Shown here one piece after another: positions 22,029 to 29,693 of a stretch of 64,000 nt of DNA. Position 1 is the stretch's first letter; every line of letters begins with the position of its first letter. The DNA is from Coccinella septempunctata (taxonomy: Eukaryota > Arthropoda > Insecta > Coleoptera > Coccinellidae), in assembly GCF_907165205.1 (NCBI RefSeq), contig NC_058191.1, positions 10,294,501 to 10,358,500 of the forward strand. The letters are read 5' to 3'. Under the pieces are notes generated by a model. The model made no database searches. It saw only the letters and a list, made by a program, of their open reading frames with translations, and was not told the DNA's origin. A program made the translations under genes and the position numbers.

Positions 22029-22452
22029 CAAACGCCACTTACTGGCCCAGAGCCTTTCTATGGTATAGGAATATGCACCAACAGGAGTTTCTGGCGAAGG
22101 AAAAAATCAAGAGAGACACTCTGCAGGAATAGATAATTCCAAAATATTCCTCCAGAATTTTTAGACTGCAAGAACCAATAAGTATTCGGATTTAAGCAAG
22201 AATAAGTTACGCCTCCTCACAGGACATTGTTGCCTCAAAAAGCATATGATGAAAATGGGGTTATCAGAAACTGACGAGTGTAGATTCTGTGGGAAGAAGA
22301 GGAAATTTCTATTCACATGATTACAGAATACCTCGCCATTGGAAGCCTGCGTAAGGAATGTCTTGGACAAGAATATTATAGGAGGAATGAGGACAGGGTC
22401 TCCTTGAAACCGTCTCAGATACTGGAGATCATTGGAACTAAAGAGCTGTAGG
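22029..22452 (+). mobile_element. R1-type LINE 3' fragment
   Basis: The plus strand reads LTGHCCLKKHMMKMGLSETD, ECRFCG and further decayed sequence, the conserved zinc-knuckle-like C-terminus following RNase H in R1-type LINEs (LLTGH...CR.CG.EEE...H). Frameshifted and truncated. Confidence 0.75.
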
Positions 22453-22585
22453 GCGAGCTGTAGAGGGCGCAGTTGTGAGAACAGCTCTTATGGGGGACAC
22501 AGTAGAACTTAAGGTCGCATCAAACTATTATTAATAATAACTACTCAATTTTGTTATCTAGAGAAAATAAAATGCTTCCACTTAC

Positions 22586-23984
22586 CTAGAGCAATAATGA
22601 TATCATCTTTCAAAATCTGATACGTTATCCTAGAGGTTAAACTGAGACTTGTCTTCAGCTTTGCTGTTCTTATCAGTTCACACATTTGTGTAGTCTCTTC
22701 ATCTGCATTATAATGGAACCTCTGCACTTCATTATTAATCACAACTGTACAAATTCCATTCCAAATATTTAAACAATTCGGATAAAGTGAAGAATAAATT
22801 CTTGAAAACCAAATTTGGATCAAAGTATTAGTATTACCATTGTTGTGGATTTTTACGATATTGATTCGACCTCTTGCTTTTTCATAGCAGATATAGTTCT
22901 TATAAACACTGAGAAAAAATATGCATGAAAAGATTAAAAGACAAAATTATTGTAAATCTCACCTATGATTGATTACATCTTCTATGAAAGTAGTATTACT
23001 CAAATCATTGAAACATTCAATAATTAAACTCCTAGGATAAGCAATAACTAAACACATATCCTTGTTCTCCCAATCTACAAAGTTTAATAATAAGATGGGA
23101 TAGCAAAGTTGGGGAAATAATTTCACCAATGAAATTGATGTTTTTCACCCTTGTTGCTTTATGACGAGAAGTATAAAATGGTTTCCAGTGTTCTGTGAAT
23201 ATTCTAACCCTTCCATCTTCTGAACCCACAGCAATATAATGTCCTATAAGAAAATTTTTGAATGTAGAAGCACAACATTTTAGCTTTGTTTTGGTTTACG
23301 TTTTGTGTTAATTTTCATCTTAGAAGAAACTCATTAGGTCTATGAAATAACAGACTCTTAGACTATAGAAGTAATTCTTTACAAATATAACATCAACTCA
23401 ATAAAAATGAACCAGTTTTACTAGGAATTTAATACCACCACATACATTGAATCACGATACCAAAACCTTACAAGACAATCCAAGAAATAAGCCACACATT
23501 ATAGCTGAAAAGAGGAACAAACCTGAAACTGCTAAACAAGATATGCGGGGAATTTCTGCAGGACTGCTTACAATAACATATCTTATATCTTCTTGTAAAT
23601 TCTGCCATGAAGACCAATTGCTGTATATTTTCTCCCATTTTTCCAAATCAATTCTATCATATTTGTCCACATAATCTACAAGTTCTTTCTCTGGAATTTC
23701 CTCATTACAACACCATTTCCAAATAGGCGTTTTCTAAAAATTAGTGGTACAAGTAAAATTTGATATAAGAATTCAACAATGGGTCCTTTGTTCCATTGTT
23801 ACACAAAACAAATCTTTATGATACTTACTTTAGATAAATATTCCACGATCTCTTTCCAGTCAGAACTTACACATTTAGCAGTTCTCAAAGTTTTTCCGTC
23901 ACATTTGAGAAGAATCCTCTCAATTATTTCAACTGGCAGTTCCATTTTCAAAGCACAATAAATGTTTTGATGATCACTGTTCAA
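22586..23984 (-). CDS. F-box protein with propeller-like C-terminus, exons 1-5
   Basis: Exons on the minus strand: 23984-23829, 23733-23523, 23243-23127, 23074-22963, 22908-22586; exons 6 (5475-5309) and 7 (4674-4486) follow after a 17.1-kb intron. All introns are GT-AG, the smallest is 52 bp, and all phases agree, giving 1,275 bp (424 residues plus stop). Residues about 14-50 are a canonical F-box (MELPVEIIERILLKCDGKTL..AKCVSSDWKEIV), expected to bind Skp1 in an SCF ubiquitin ligase. TPIWKWCCNEEIPEKELVDY and a tryptophan-rich WEKIYSNWSSWQNL follow, then WD-like blades beginning HYIAVGSEDGRVRIF. I do not recognise the exact family, so no symbol. Start: two in-frame ATGs, 23984 and 23945; the second lies just before the F-box and is equally possible. 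Confidence 0.8.
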
Positions 23985-25001
23985 TGCCTAAATACTGTAG
24001 CTATTTTTAAATTTGCCAGGATGTCTATTCGCATCCTGTAGAAATTTAAGTTGATGTTTTTTGTTCTCAATAATGTCTTAATCACAGAGACGTCTTAAAT
24101 TGGAGACAAGACTCAAATAAAAATAAATGAATGAGAAATCGAATAAAGAAACATTTGAGGTTAGATTTTGCCAAGGAGATATCTCCTTGGATTTTGCATT
24201 TGCGGAAATTGTAAGCAGTTTTTGAAATAGAATTTAGTCAATTTTATATCAAATAACTCGGCTTACAGCTTTCTATGCATACATAATGTGGAAAAATTAT
24301 TATTTCAATTACATACACTGAAAAAAATTTAAATGCCGTATAAATGGCACCATAGATGAATGGCACAACAATTTGTGTTCTATGATCTGCGGCTGGGTGA
24401 CTGTGCTAACCACAGACCTAATTTTCTATGGCTGTGGGCATAAAGTAAATCGGGTGTTTTCTGTCGCTGTGAGTTCAGTGGCTGTAAAGTCTAATGTTTT
24501 TTACATAGAGAAAGGTCTCTGGTTTTTTATTGATCTGGGCTGTGAAGTTCTATGGGAACTACCAAAGAGCATCAAATCAACCAAAAACTTCTTTCTCTAT
24601 GGTATGAACCATAGACTTATTACATCTGTGGTATGTGGTATGTGTCATAGACAAACTAGTATGTTTATTCTGTGCAGACATCAGGGATATATCTGTGGTC
24701 TCTGGTTCTGTGGTTTCAACAAAGAGGTTGAGTTGAGTTCAGCCAAAATTTGAAAATTTATTGAGGTTGGAGCTCTATAATCTTTGGTTGGAGCATTTGA
24801 GCAACCGAGCGAGCAACTGAACAACAGCAACAGTTTTAATTTGATGTTGCGTGAGAAACCTCCAACAACATATTTTGGTATACCCATATTTTTTAAGAAA
24901 TTAATAGAGAAATCGGGATATTCGCATTTTTTCGAAGAACCTAGAGCTTGTTGATATTTCGTGGAAACATTTCAGAATCAATTTTTTTAGTTTATCTTTA
25001 C
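23985..25001. promoter_or_regulatory. Shared upstream region of two divergent genes
   Basis: About 1 kb between the F-box start (minus) and the RWD-RING start (plus), so it must hold both promoters; I cannot identify a core promoter motif with confidence. From 24340 to 24740 the sequence is rich in CTATGG/CTGTGG/CTCTGG words and contains the hairpin CTATGGTATGAACCATAG (24598-24615). The open frames here (for example 24373-24753) look fortuitous. Confidence 0.4.
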
Positions 25002-26093
25002 ATGGGATCTTTACAAAATGAACTGGGAGAAGTCAGATCTTTGTGTGAAAGCACTGTCCAAGGCTCAAAACTCATATCTTGTGTCTGCTCCATGGTGCGA
25101 GTTGAAATAAAAAGGACAACATTCAAAAGTATTATAGTTTGCTTATATTTTCCCCCTGACTATCCAAAGTCACCACTGCTGATTGAATTGAGGAGTAAAA
25201 CATTGTCTGCTCGTCTTCTAGAAAAATTGACATGCTCTTGTGAAACAGAGGCAAAAAAATTTCTAAATGAGCCACATATTTTGAATATTTTGAAGTTCAT
25301 AAGAAGATATATTGATGAAACACCTTTAATTTGTTGTTATGATGAAATAAATGAATTGAAGTTGAAATGTAACCTGGATCAGGATGAGATAAAGTTAAAA
25401 CAGAAGACTTCTTCTTTAATTTTCAATGTAACAGGAAACTTATACTACTTGAAATGTCGTATTATAGTACCAGATAATTATCCAGAACAGAAAATAGAGT
25501 GAGTAATTAATACCCCCGAGAGATTAGATTGATATCACAAAGTTTGCTTCAGGTTTTTGGAAGTTAAAACAAACTTCTCCAATGCATTGAATACACATAT
25601 CATAGCTCAAGCAAAGGAAATAGCAAGAAGATGTGTCGAACCCCCATTGAAACCGAAGAAAAATGATACTCCATTCAAACCCAGCCCTTCCTTGAAGAAA
25701 AGTGTAGAATTTCTTATCAATTGTGTCAAGAATTTCCCTGAGGAAAAATGCCAGATCTGTGAAAAACGATGTCTTCCTGATGATCCAGCTGTAAATATCT
25801 TTTTAGTTTTAGTTGCATATTGAAGAGTGAATTACATCCCATTTCAGTTGTTAGAACATGATGAAAAATCACCAAAGCATGTTGAAAGAGTATATTGTGG
25901 ACATCTTTTTCACTTGGATTGTCTCATAGATTATATGAAAAAGCCTCCATTTGGTAATAAGAAATGTAAAATATGTGGACACAAAATACATCATCATAAG
26001 TGGAATCTAACAGATAAATTAGCAGAAAATCGCTGGGCTCATGAGCAAGCTAGGGAGAGGGAGTTGGCAGAAGTGACAGATTTTTTTAATTAA
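25002..26093 (+). CDS. RWD-domain RING-H2 protein (probable E3 ubiquitin ligase)
   Basis: Three exons: 25002-25498, 25553-25790, 25848-26093. The introns are 54 and 57 bp with GTGAGT/CAG and GTAAAT/CAG ends; phases agree, giving 326 residues. Residues about 1-110 form an RWD fold (SLQNELGEVRSLCES at the start, then LYFPPDYPKSPLLIEL, the conserved YP..P motif). A second half-copy-like stretch follows (YYLKCRIIVPDNYPEQKIE). Near residue 238 CQICEKRC opens a RING finger completed across the last intron: VYCGHLFHLDCLIDYMK then KCKICGH. The spacing C-x2-C ... C-x-H-x2-H-x2-C ... C-x2-C is RING-H2. The role as an E2-binding ubiquitin ligase follows from the domains and is not shown. The start is the ATG at 25002; an upstream ATG at 24948 would add 18 hydrophobic residues before the RWD start. 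Confidence 0.82.
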
Positions 26094-26198
26094 ATTAAAA
26101 TGTGTGTTATCCACTTGCTTTCACGTGATTTTTTCATTATATACATTACTTGCCATATTTTTGAATTGAAATCATTATATGTAACAGTTACTATCTTC

Positions 26199-26204
26199 AA
26201 TAAA
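26199..26204 (+). terminator. Poly(A) signal of the RWD-RING gene
   Basis: AATAAA 106 bases after the stop codon. Confidence 0.65.
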
Positions 26205-26380
26205 GTATATATGTCTTTCACTAAAATATGAACTACTTCTGACCATAAAAAATTTATTGGTGGGGTACAAACTATTTTCTCTCTACTACCGAAGATGAAT
26301 CTTTGCTGCTATACATATTATTTTACTACTCATATAAGTTTATAAGTGTTCTGTGCTACTTACTACACTTCTACTACTAT

Positions 26381-26401
26381 AGACAGAGATAGTCTCTGTC
26401 T
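26381..26401. repeat. Micro-palindrome (AGACAGAGA arms)
   Basis: Arms AGACAGAGA and TCTCTGTCT around TAG. It contains CAGAGATAGTCTCTG. I cannot define an exact flanking duplication. Confidence 0.6.
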
Positions 26402-26428
26402 ACTAATCTCTCTTCTCTTCTTTCCATC

Positions 26429-26451
26429 CAGTGAACTTTTCGAGTTCACTG
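26429..26451. mobile_element. Micro-element, 23 bp, duplication TTTCCATC
   Basis: Arms CAGTGAACT and AGTTCACTG. Perfect 8-bp direct repeats TTTCCATC at 26421-26428 and 26452-26459. Confidence 0.85.
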
Positions 26452-26472
26452 TTTCCATCAGTGAACTATTTA

Positions 26473-26514
26473 CATTGAACTCAATAAATAAAATAAAAAT
26501 TATTGAATTCAATG
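26473..26514. mobile_element. Micro-element, 42 bp, duplication ACTATTTA
   Basis: Arms CATTGAACTCAATAA and TTATTGAATTCAATG (one mismatch). Perfect 8-bp direct repeats ACTATTTA at 26465-26472 and 26515-26522. Confidence 0.85.
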
Positions 26515-26564
26515 ACTATTTATGGAATCCATAAGCTCTTTGATCCTCTGCCATAAGCGAGCAT

Positions 26565-26593
26565 CTCAGATCAATAAAAATTATTGATCTGAG
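26565..26593. repeat. Micro-palindrome, 29 bp
   Basis: Arms CTCAGATCAATAA and TTATTGATCTGAG around AAA. The flanks GCGAGCAT and GAGAGCAG agree at 6 of 8 positions, possibly a decayed duplication. Confidence 0.65.
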
Positions 26594-26737
26594 GAGAGCA
26601 GAGTAGCGAGTATCCAGTCGAACTCATTCGTCTCATTCCCTAAGTACGCCCCTGCTCAGATAACAATGTTCTGTGGTAGCGAGTAACCAGTCGGAGATAT
26701 GTGTAATATCTTTGAGTCGAACTAGTTCCCTAGTACC

Positions 26738-26751
26738 AAAGAGGATCTTTG
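26738..26751. mobile_element. Micro-element, 14-15 bp, duplication CTAGTACC
   Basis: AAAGAGGATCTTTG between two copies of CTAGTACC (26730-26737 and 26752-26759). The last C of the left copy also completes the palindrome CAAAG...CTTTG. Confidence 0.75.
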
Positions 26752-26765
26752 CTAGTACCTGGTAC

Positions 26766-26787
26766 CAGAGACAAGGAGTTGTCTCTG
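26766..26787. repeat. Micro-palindrome, 22 bp (CAGAGACAA family)
   Basis: Arms CAGAGACAA and TTGTCTCTG around GGAG. Same arms as 26896-26915. No flanking duplication recognised. Confidence 0.7.
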
Positions 26788-26797
26788 CCCTCTGTCC

Positions 26798-26827
26798 CTT
26801 GTTTATATAACCCCCTATAAACAAGGC
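26798..26827. repeat. Micro-palindrome, 30 bp
   Basis: Arms CCTTGTTTATA and TATAAACAAGG around an 8-base loop. No flanking duplication recognised. Confidence 0.65.
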
Positions 26828-26835
26828 TTGTACCA

Positions 26836-26852
26836 AAGAGGAACCTCTTTGC
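26836..26852. mobile_element. Micro-element, 17-18 bp, duplication CTTGTACC
   Basis: CAAAGAGG and CCTCTTTG around AA. CTTGTACC lies at 26828-26835 and 26853-26860; the left copy's last C is shared with the palindrome. Same family as 26738-26751. Confidence 0.75.
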
Positions 26853-26870
26853 TTGTACCGAAGAGGAATC

Positions 26871-26885
26871 AGAGACTGTCTCTGG
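26871..26885. mobile_element. Micro-element, 15 bp, 7-bp direct repeat
   Basis: CAGAGACTGTCTCTG between GAGGAAT (26864-26870) and GAGGAAT (26886-26892). Confidence 0.65.
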
Positions 26886-26895
26886 AGGAATAATC

Positions 26896-26915
26896 AGAGA
26901 CAAGGTTGTCTCTGG
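26896..26915. mobile_element. Micro-element, 20 bp (CAGAGACAA family)
   Basis: CAGAGACAAGGTTGTCTCTG. The left flank GGAATAAT (26888-26895) recurs to the right once the later insertion at 26921-26937 is taken out. Confidence 0.7.
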
Positions 26916-26920
26916 GAATC

Positions 26921-26937
26921 AGAGAGGAACTCTTTGC
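26921..26937. mobile_element. Micro-element nested next to the previous one
   Basis: CAGAGAGGAACTCTTTG, a one-mismatch palindrome. The left flank CTGGGAAT and right flank CTGGAAT differ by one base. Confidence 0.6.
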
Positions 26938-26948
26938 TGGGAATAATG

Positions 26949-26975
26949 CAGAGATATAGAATATCTATATCTCTG
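26949..26975. mobile_element. Micro-element, 27 bp, duplication GAATAATG
   Basis: Arms CAGAGATATAGA and TCTATATCTCTG around ATA. Perfect 8-bp direct repeats GAATAATG at 26941-26948 and 26976-26983. Same 12-bp arms as 27255-27285. Confidence 0.88.
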
Positions 26976-27019
26976 GAATAATGTAATCTTTGGTAGTACG
27001 CCCTTACCAGAGATATATA

Positions 27020-27035
27020 CAGAGACATGTCTCTG
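27020..27035. mobile_element. Micro-palindrome, 16 bp, nested in a larger imperfect one
   Basis: CAGAGACATGTCTCTG, perfect. It sits inside CAGAGATATA...TATAACTCTG (27008-27045). The flanks GATATATA and GATATAAC share 6 of 8 bases. Confidence 0.6.
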
Positions 27036-27104
27036 ATATAACTCTGTTATATTTCTGGCCCCTACACGTCTGGAGAAAAATTATTATTGCTCGGTGGTAA
27101 ACAA

Positions 27105-27141
27105 CATTGAACTAAAGAAAGTTAGAAAGTTTAGTTCAATG
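27105..27141. mobile_element. Micro-element, 37 bp, duplication GTAAACAA
   Basis: Arms CATTGAACTAAA and TTTAGTTCAATG. Perfect 8-bp direct repeats GTAAACAA at 27097-27104 and 27142-27149. Confidence 0.88.
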
Positions 27142-27180
27142 GTAAACAAAGACTACAATCACAGAACACTAATATACACT

Positions 27181-27224
27181 CATTGAACTCTATGGGAACC
27201 CATAGAGTTCCATAGAGTTCAATG
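27181..27224. mobile_element. Micro-element, 44 bp, duplication TATACACT
   Basis: Arms CATTGAACTCTATG and CATAGAGTTCAATG with a further palindrome inside. Perfect 8-bp direct repeats TATACACT at 27173-27180 and 27225-27232. Confidence 0.88.
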
Positions 27225-27254
27225 TATACACTACAATCAATAGTTTGTCTATGA

Positions 27255-27285
27255 CAGAGATATAGAATCTTCTTCTATATCTCTG
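27255..27285. mobile_element. Micro-element, 31 bp, duplication GTCTATGA
   Basis: Arms CAGAGATATAGA and TCTATATCTCTG around ATCTTCT. Perfect 8-bp direct repeats GTCTATGA at 27247-27254 and 27286-27293. It ends 131 bases before the next start codon. Confidence 0.88.
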
Positions 27286-27423
27286 GTCTATGACTACAAT
27301 TTTCTATGAATTTTATTGACAGTCAAAAGTCAAAACAATTTCTTTTATTAATCAAATATTTCTCTCAATGTAATGTTTTGATATGATATATTATCCAACA
27401 TATGCTATACTTTTGGGAGTCCC

Positions 27424-28068
27424 ATGATGTTAGGTGATTTTTTGAAATACTTGTTTGTGATAATCTCTTTACTTGATTTGGCTCATGGAAATATGGTACA
27501 AAAGACTGATTTCCCAGAATCTCATTCGAAGGACCATATTATTACAGAACAGACACAAGTTCCTTCTGCAGTAAAAAACATCAATAAAATCTCTGCGATT
27601 AATGCTTCTAAAGAAGACCTTACCCACCATCCTCGAGAAAATGTAGCTACTGAATCCACTTCTGATATTGCTAATGCACAAAAAAGCAAGCCAGAAATTG
27701 AAACTACTGCATACTATATTGTTCCCCGAAAAAACGATGGTAAAACAATAGTAGGAAAAAAAGGAGTTAAATTTGAAGCATCCATTGAAAACATTACTGT
27801 ACTACCTGTTATAGATATCCATTCCAATATTTCCTCCACTTCTAGTATCCCCAAAGAAAATGATATAAATGTAACAGCACTTCCAAAAATTGATACTGAA
27901 CATGAGGAACCTCCGAAAACTTATGTAGTTCTCATTGTAGCTGGTGTTTTCTCCATGCCTTTAGTAGCTTTAATATTTATTGGTTTATATAAGGTGGGTT
28001 CAGAATGGTGGCAGCATAGACATTACAGAAGGATGGATTTTTTGATCGAGGGCATGTATAACAATTAA
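27424..28068 (+). CDS. Type I single-pass membrane protein of unknown function
   Basis: An uninterrupted frame of 214 codons. Residues 1-22 look like a signal peptide (basic start, then YLFVIISLLDLAHG). Residues about 23-165 are a polar, Ser/Thr/Asn/Lys/Glu-rich extracellular segment with several N-glycosylation sequons (for example NIT, NIS, NVT) and no cysteine-rich domain. A transmembrane helix (TYVVLIVAGVFSMPLVALIF and on, about residues 168-192) is followed by a short basic tail (WWQHRHYRRMDFLIEGMYNN). I do not recognise a family. The coherent signal-ectodomain-TM-tail order argues that it is a real gene; it could also be the last exon of a larger one. The first ATG follows directly on TCCC; the neighbouring MM pair makes 27424 or 27427 possible. 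Confidence 0.7.
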   Translation: MMLGDFLKYLFVIISLLDLAHGNMVQKTDFPESHSKDHIITEQTQVPSAVKNINKISAINASKEDLTHHPRENVATESTSDIANAQKSKPEIETTAYYIVPRKNDGKTIVGKKGVKFEASIENITVLPVIDIHSNISSTSSIPKENDINVTALPKIDTEHEEPPKTYVVLIVAGVFSMPLVALIFIGLYKVGSEWWQHRHYRRMDFLIEGMYNN

Positions 28069-28556
28069 AGAATACAATGATTAATGATAGAATTAAGAGG
28101 GTGGATCAAATATTTGGTCTCCAAAGTGATGAAAACGCAATATTTCTAATCCAGAACAGCTGTGACCATATTTCCAATTATACTGAATGAACTCTTGTGT
28201 TTAAATCGTGAAAAAGATATAGCAACATATTCTGATGAAAAATTTTTGGTGATTTCAGAAATATTTTTGTTATGGAATTTATAGGGTACATAAAAATTTT
28301 TGAGTAATGAAATATTTTTGAATATGTGATATGAAATTCTAAATATACAAAATTTTATAATGTCTTTTCAATTTGATATGAGTGTATTTTATTATATCTT
28401 CTGTGGCATTTTCAATAATACTCAGAAACTTATTAGAAATACAGAATACAATTAATTTGTGTTTTATTCACATATCTTTTAAATTGGGTTCCTAAATACA
28501 TGGAATGGAATATAAACATTTGTTGTTGTCCAAAGATTGGAGTAAGATAATATATA

Positions 28557-29207
28557 GGGAATTCTCCTTCTGACGAAAATGATGTTTTTTTATGAAATAT
28601 CTTTGAAACGTCACATTTTGAAACAACCATTTCCCAAAAGTAATTATTTTAAGTAATTAAAAATGAAAAATAAAAATGGGTATTTAAAATTTAAAGCGTT
28701 TCGTTTTCATCGCACAAGTTGGCAACATCGACTGAAATATGCGTTGATAATAAACATTGAACTCTAAAAGAGTTCTTTTAGAGTTCAATGATAATAAAGG
28801 ACAACAAATACACTATCTTGATGAGATAGACAAAGATGGCTGGCTATGAAGTCTGCGACGAACGAGGAAAGCATTGCCTACTAGAATTCTAGTAGGCTAT
28901 GAGGAAAGTCGTAAGATTTTATGCGATTTTATGACCGGTTGTTGTTGAGGCTCGCCAGTGAGTACGCGCCTGTAAATCAACAGCCATTATTTTATAACAA
29001 GCCATTGTTCTTTTTATTTTCTAGTAGACGCTGTTGCCAAATCGTAAACTAGAAACGAAGCGATTTTAATTTTAAAACCTTATATTTGAAGAATGATTTT
29101 GAATTTGAATATAGTTTCCGCGGTTCATTTGAAAAATTCATGAACGAAACTCATAATTATTCAGTTTAAACCTGCATATGTGATATCCCAAATTGTGGAG
29201 AATTCTC
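28557..29207. mobile_element. Short non-autonomous element, copy 2 (with later insertions)
   Basis: Same element as 1554-2085, with ends GGGAATTCTCC and GGAGAATTCTCC. It is longer because of insertions absent from copy 1: the 36-bp micro-element at 28755-28790 and about 70 bp around 28837-28908 that include the palindrome GCCTACTAGAATTCTAGTAG (28876-28897). Confidence 0.75.
28755..28790. mobile_element. Micro-element, 36 bp, duplication ATAATAAA, with empty site in copy 1
   Basis: Arms CATTGAACTCTAAAAG and TTTTAGAGTTCAATG. Perfect 8-bp direct repeats ATAATAAA at 28747-28754 and 28791-28798. The related repeat at 1554-2085 has one ATAATAAA (1756-1763) and no insertion, so the insertion and duplication are shown directly. 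Confidence 0.92.
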
Positions 29208-29384
29208 CATTGCTTGGTGTCGCCTATCACAATCAAAAAGTTGACTCTCGGACTCGGATATAGTCACATCCATTTTCAATGCGAAAGGATAGGATAGTAT
29301 ACAAATTCATCCATGTAACGCCTTACGCCAGTGCCTTATGAGTACTGTGAACGTACGTCAATCGCGTGGAGTACGCTGTAAGAG

Positions 29385-29402
29385 CAAAGAGGTTCCTCTT
29401 TG
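29385..29402. repeat. Micro-palindrome, 18 bp (CAAAGAGG family)
   Basis: CAAAGAGGTTCCTCTTTG, perfect, same arms as 26836-26852. No clear flanking duplication. Confidence 0.65.
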
Positions 29403-29434
29403 GTCATAGGAACCATATATTCGAATAGCCTCTC

Positions 29435-29454
29435 TATGGAGGGTACCCTCCATA
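29435..29454. repeat. Micro-palindrome, 20 bp
   Basis: TATGGAGGGTACCCTCCATA, perfect. The flanks AGCCTCTC and AGACTATC agree at 6 of 8 bases. It lacks the CA...TG ends. Confidence 0.6.
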
Positions 29455-29489
29455 AGACTATCCTAATATAAAATAATAATATAATATAT

Positions 29490-29559
29490 CCAATTTATTT
29501 ATTTTCCAACTTAATACCTGTACCGTAAGAACAGATGGCGCTAAAGCTTGTTTTTCGAT
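29490..29559. repeat. Dispersed repeat, copy 1
   Basis: CCAATTTATTTATTTT... through CCTGTACCGTAAGAACAGAT to GCTTGTTTTTCGAT; second copy at 31271-31343. Confidence 0.65.
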
Positions 29560-29611
29560 ACAGTGACTCTAACGAGACAGTGGCGACAATTGTGGTCTCG
29601 TTTTCCATCGT

Positions 29612-29693
29612 TTTAGCAAGAATATGGCGGATTTGGTCACGTGACGTGACGTGAGCCAATCCGCATTCCGAGATCCGCCATATTCTTGCTAAA
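29612..29693. repeat. 82-bp hairpin with 21-bp perfect arms
   Basis: Left arm 29612-29632 (TTTAGCAAGAATATGGCGGA...) and right arm 29673-29693 are perfect inverted copies. The 40-base loop carries TCACGTGACGTGACGTGA. Probably a very short MITE; the E-box-like CACGTG in the loop may be chance. Confidence 0.75.

Larger units (their letters stand above)
26381..27293. repeat. Cluster of micro-palindromic insertions
   Basis: At least 14 short palindromes of 14-44 bp lie within about 0.9 kb between two genes. Many are flanked by 8-bp direct repeats and most begin CA and end TG. Families recur (arms CAGAGATATAGA twice, CAGAGACAA twice, CATTGAACT three times here, AAAGAGG twice). Individual members are listed below. 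The remaining background includes an imperfect direct repeat of GTAGCGAGTATCCAGTCGAA (26602 and 26676). No coding sequence. Confidence 0.85.

Noticed and set aside
24373..24753. 126-codon open frame (+)
   Set aside because: Composed of CTGTGG/CTATGG-rich repetitive sequence between divergent genes; no recognisable protein features.
26381..27293. Micro-palindromes as hAT excision footprints
   Set aside because: Footprints are short inversions of the flanking duplication itself; here the inserts are unrelated to the flanks and the same arms recur at different sites.
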